A DNA stretch of 7,403 nucleotides from an uncultured Cytophagaceae bacterium (GTDB lineage Bacteria > Bacteroidota > Bacteroidia > Cytophagales > Spirosomataceae). The stretch lies in assembly GCA_903960725.1 (NCBI GenBank), contig CAJCBY010000389.1, forward strand, positions 1-7,403, given 5' to 3'. Of the stretch, positions 6,233 through 7,403 are shown one piece after another. The notes under the pieces are model-generated. The model had not been told where the DNA came from. It saw nothing but the letters and a program-made list of their open reading frames with translations, and made no database searches. Numbering within the stretch: position 1 is the first letter of the stretch; each line of letters begins with the position of its first letter. Both the position numbers and the translations under genes were made by a program.

Positions 6233-7403
6233 ATGAAATTTGATTACATCATTGTGGGGGCGGGTACAGCGGGCTGCGTTTTGGCACACCGTTTATCCGA
6301 AAATCCCCTAAATCAAGTGCTTTTAATTGAAGCTGGTGGAGATTTTAGAGATCCCCGCATATCCATGCCATCGGCCTATTCTTTATTGAATCATACCTAT
6401 TTAAATTGGAATTTTTTCACGGAACCACAGCCGTATTTAGGCGGTCGTCGTCTTTACCAGCCACGCGGTAAAACCGTGGGTGGAAGTTCAGCGATTAATT
6501 GTATGGCCTATATCAGAGGAAATAAGGCGGATTACGATCAATGGGCGGCTTGGGGATGTGCAGGTTGGTCTTATCAGGATGTGTTGCCCTATTTCAAAAA
6601 GTCAGAGGATAACGAAGATTTCCAAAATGAATACCACGGTAGCGGTGGCTTGCACCGGGTGGCTAAGAATCGACATTTGACGATTTTTGGGGATGCATTT
6701 ATCGAAGGATGTGCCACGGTGGGAATTCCCGCGAATCCAGATTTCAACGGGGCTAAACAAGTAGGAGCAGGCTTATTTCAGTTCAATATCCAAGATGGGG
6801 AAAGGGCGTCTGGTGCAAAAGCGTTCATTCAGCCGGCTCTTTCTCGTAAAAATTTACATATACAAACCTCATTTCAGGTCGCATCTTTGACGATTAAAGG
6901 AGAAAAGGTGACCGGTTTGAAAGGTTATAAACTCGGTTCTAAAAACCCCCTTGAATTCGAAGCGTCCGAAGTTATATTGTCTGCCGGTGCATTCCAAAGT
7001 CCACAAATTTTGCAGTTATCTGGCATAGGGGATGCGTCCGAATTGCATGCACATGGAATCGACTCGCGCCTAGACCTACATGGGGTAGGCAAGAACTTGT
7101 CAGATCATTTATTTGTCAATATGAATGCGCAGGCTAGTACGAAAGGACAGTCGTATAATGTGGCTTTGGGCGTGAAGAACTACGTGGATTATACCTTGCA
7201 TAAAAAAGGACCGTTGTCTTCGAGCCCTTTAGAGGCGGCTGCGTTTTTTGATTCAGTCAATAAATCCGATGTGCCAGACTTGCAGTTTCATTTCTCCTCT
7301 GCTTGGTCAGCGGATATGTACGATTACAGTAAAATGCCGTTAAGCGATGGCTTTACCATTTTACCTACGTTGTTAAAGCCCAAAAGTCGTGGCACCGTTA
7401 GCC
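6233..7403 (+). CDS. GMC-family FAD-dependent oxidoreductase, choline/alcohol dehydrogenase type (partial, cut by the right edge)
   Basis: GMC flavoenzymes oxidise alcohol groups to aldehydes or ketones and pass electrons to oxygen, quinones or other acceptors. The first 390 residues are visible out of a usual 530-560. The N-terminus is a Rossmann FAD site, YIIVGAGTAGCVLAHRLSE (5-23; G9, G11, G14), with E33 in LIEAG binding the adenosine ribose. The first GMC signature is GKTVGGSSAINCMAYIRGN (79-97), the second GAFQSPQILQLSGIG (252-266), then GVGKNLSDHL (284-293). The window ends at KSRGTVS, which in the family leads into the C-terminal substrate domain, so the catalytic His and His/Asn pair lie beyond the edge. 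There is no signal peptide or twin-arginine motif, so it is probably cytoplasmic. Sequence style is nearest to choline dehydrogenase and aliphatic alcohol dehydrogenases, but the substrate cannot be named. The ATG at 6233 begins directly at the FAD fold. It is divergent from the HupE-family gene; anything downstream is unseen. Confidence 0.93.
   Translation, partial: MKFDYIIVGAGTAGCVLAHRLSENPLNQVLLIEAGGDFRDPRISMPSAYSLLNHTYLNWNFFTEPQPYLGGRRLYQPRGKTVGGSSAINCMAYIRGNKADYDQWAAWGCAGWSYQDVLPYFKKSEDNEDFQNEYHGSGGLHRVAKNRHLTIFGDAFIEGCATVGIPANPDFNGAKQVGAGLFQFNIQDGERASGAKAFIQPALSRKNLHIQTSFQVASLTIKGEKVTGLKGYKLGSKNPLEFEASEVILSAGAFQSPQILQLSGIGDASELHAHGIDSRLDLHGVGKNLSDHLFVNMNAQASTKGQSYNVALGVKNYVDYTLHKKGPLSSSPLEAAAFFDSVNKSDVPDLQFHFSSAWSADMYDYSKMPLSDGFTILPTLLKPKSRGTVS

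Overview
The window looks like chromosomal DNA from a Bacteroidota bacterium, most likely of the Cytophagales type. This placement is inferred from three things. Upstream AT-rich boxes fit the Bacteroidota promoter pattern TTG-N(18-19)-TAnnTTTG. None of the gene starts has a recognisable Shine-Dalgarno sequence. The UvrA, R2 and outer-membrane-type proteins have the character seen in that phylum. The genus cannot be fixed from the sequence alone.

Layout, left to right. Positions 1-1026 (minus strand, cut by the left edge) encode NuoN, a membrane subunit of respiratory complex I. Eight bases upstream of it, also on the minus strand, is a complete uvrA (1035-3863), the damage-recognition ATPase of nucleotide excision repair. 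The two appear to be co-transcribed from a promoter just before uvrA. Divergently, on the plus strand, lies a small secreted, probably outer-membrane beta-barrel protein (3907-4476). It is followed by nrdB (4555-5532), the radical-bearing small subunit of class I ribonucleotide reductase, which has its own candidate promoter. A strong GNRA-loop hairpin (5551-5580) lies between nrdB and a converging minus-strand gene and can terminate transcription both ways. The converging gene (5612-6172) encodes a HupE/UreJ-family membrane protein with a GTG start. Its 3' end overlaps a cluster of three copies of a 12-base repeat that carries its own stop codon. Divergent from it is a GMC-family FAD oxidoreductase (6233 to the right edge, truncated).

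Functionally this is a mixed neighbourhood of housekeeping genes: respiration, DNA repair, dNTP synthesis, envelope, a possible metal transporter and a flavin oxidoreductase. They share no single pathway. There is no gene-free stretch longer than about 80 bases, and no mobile element, CRISPR array, tRNA or rRNA was recognised. I see no convincing novel multi-gene system. The points worth a second look are local: the separation of nuoN from other nuo genes, the missing cysteine pair in UvrA, the compact divergent promoter region, a stand-alone nrdB with uniform arginine codons, and the small repeat cluster at the convergent junction.
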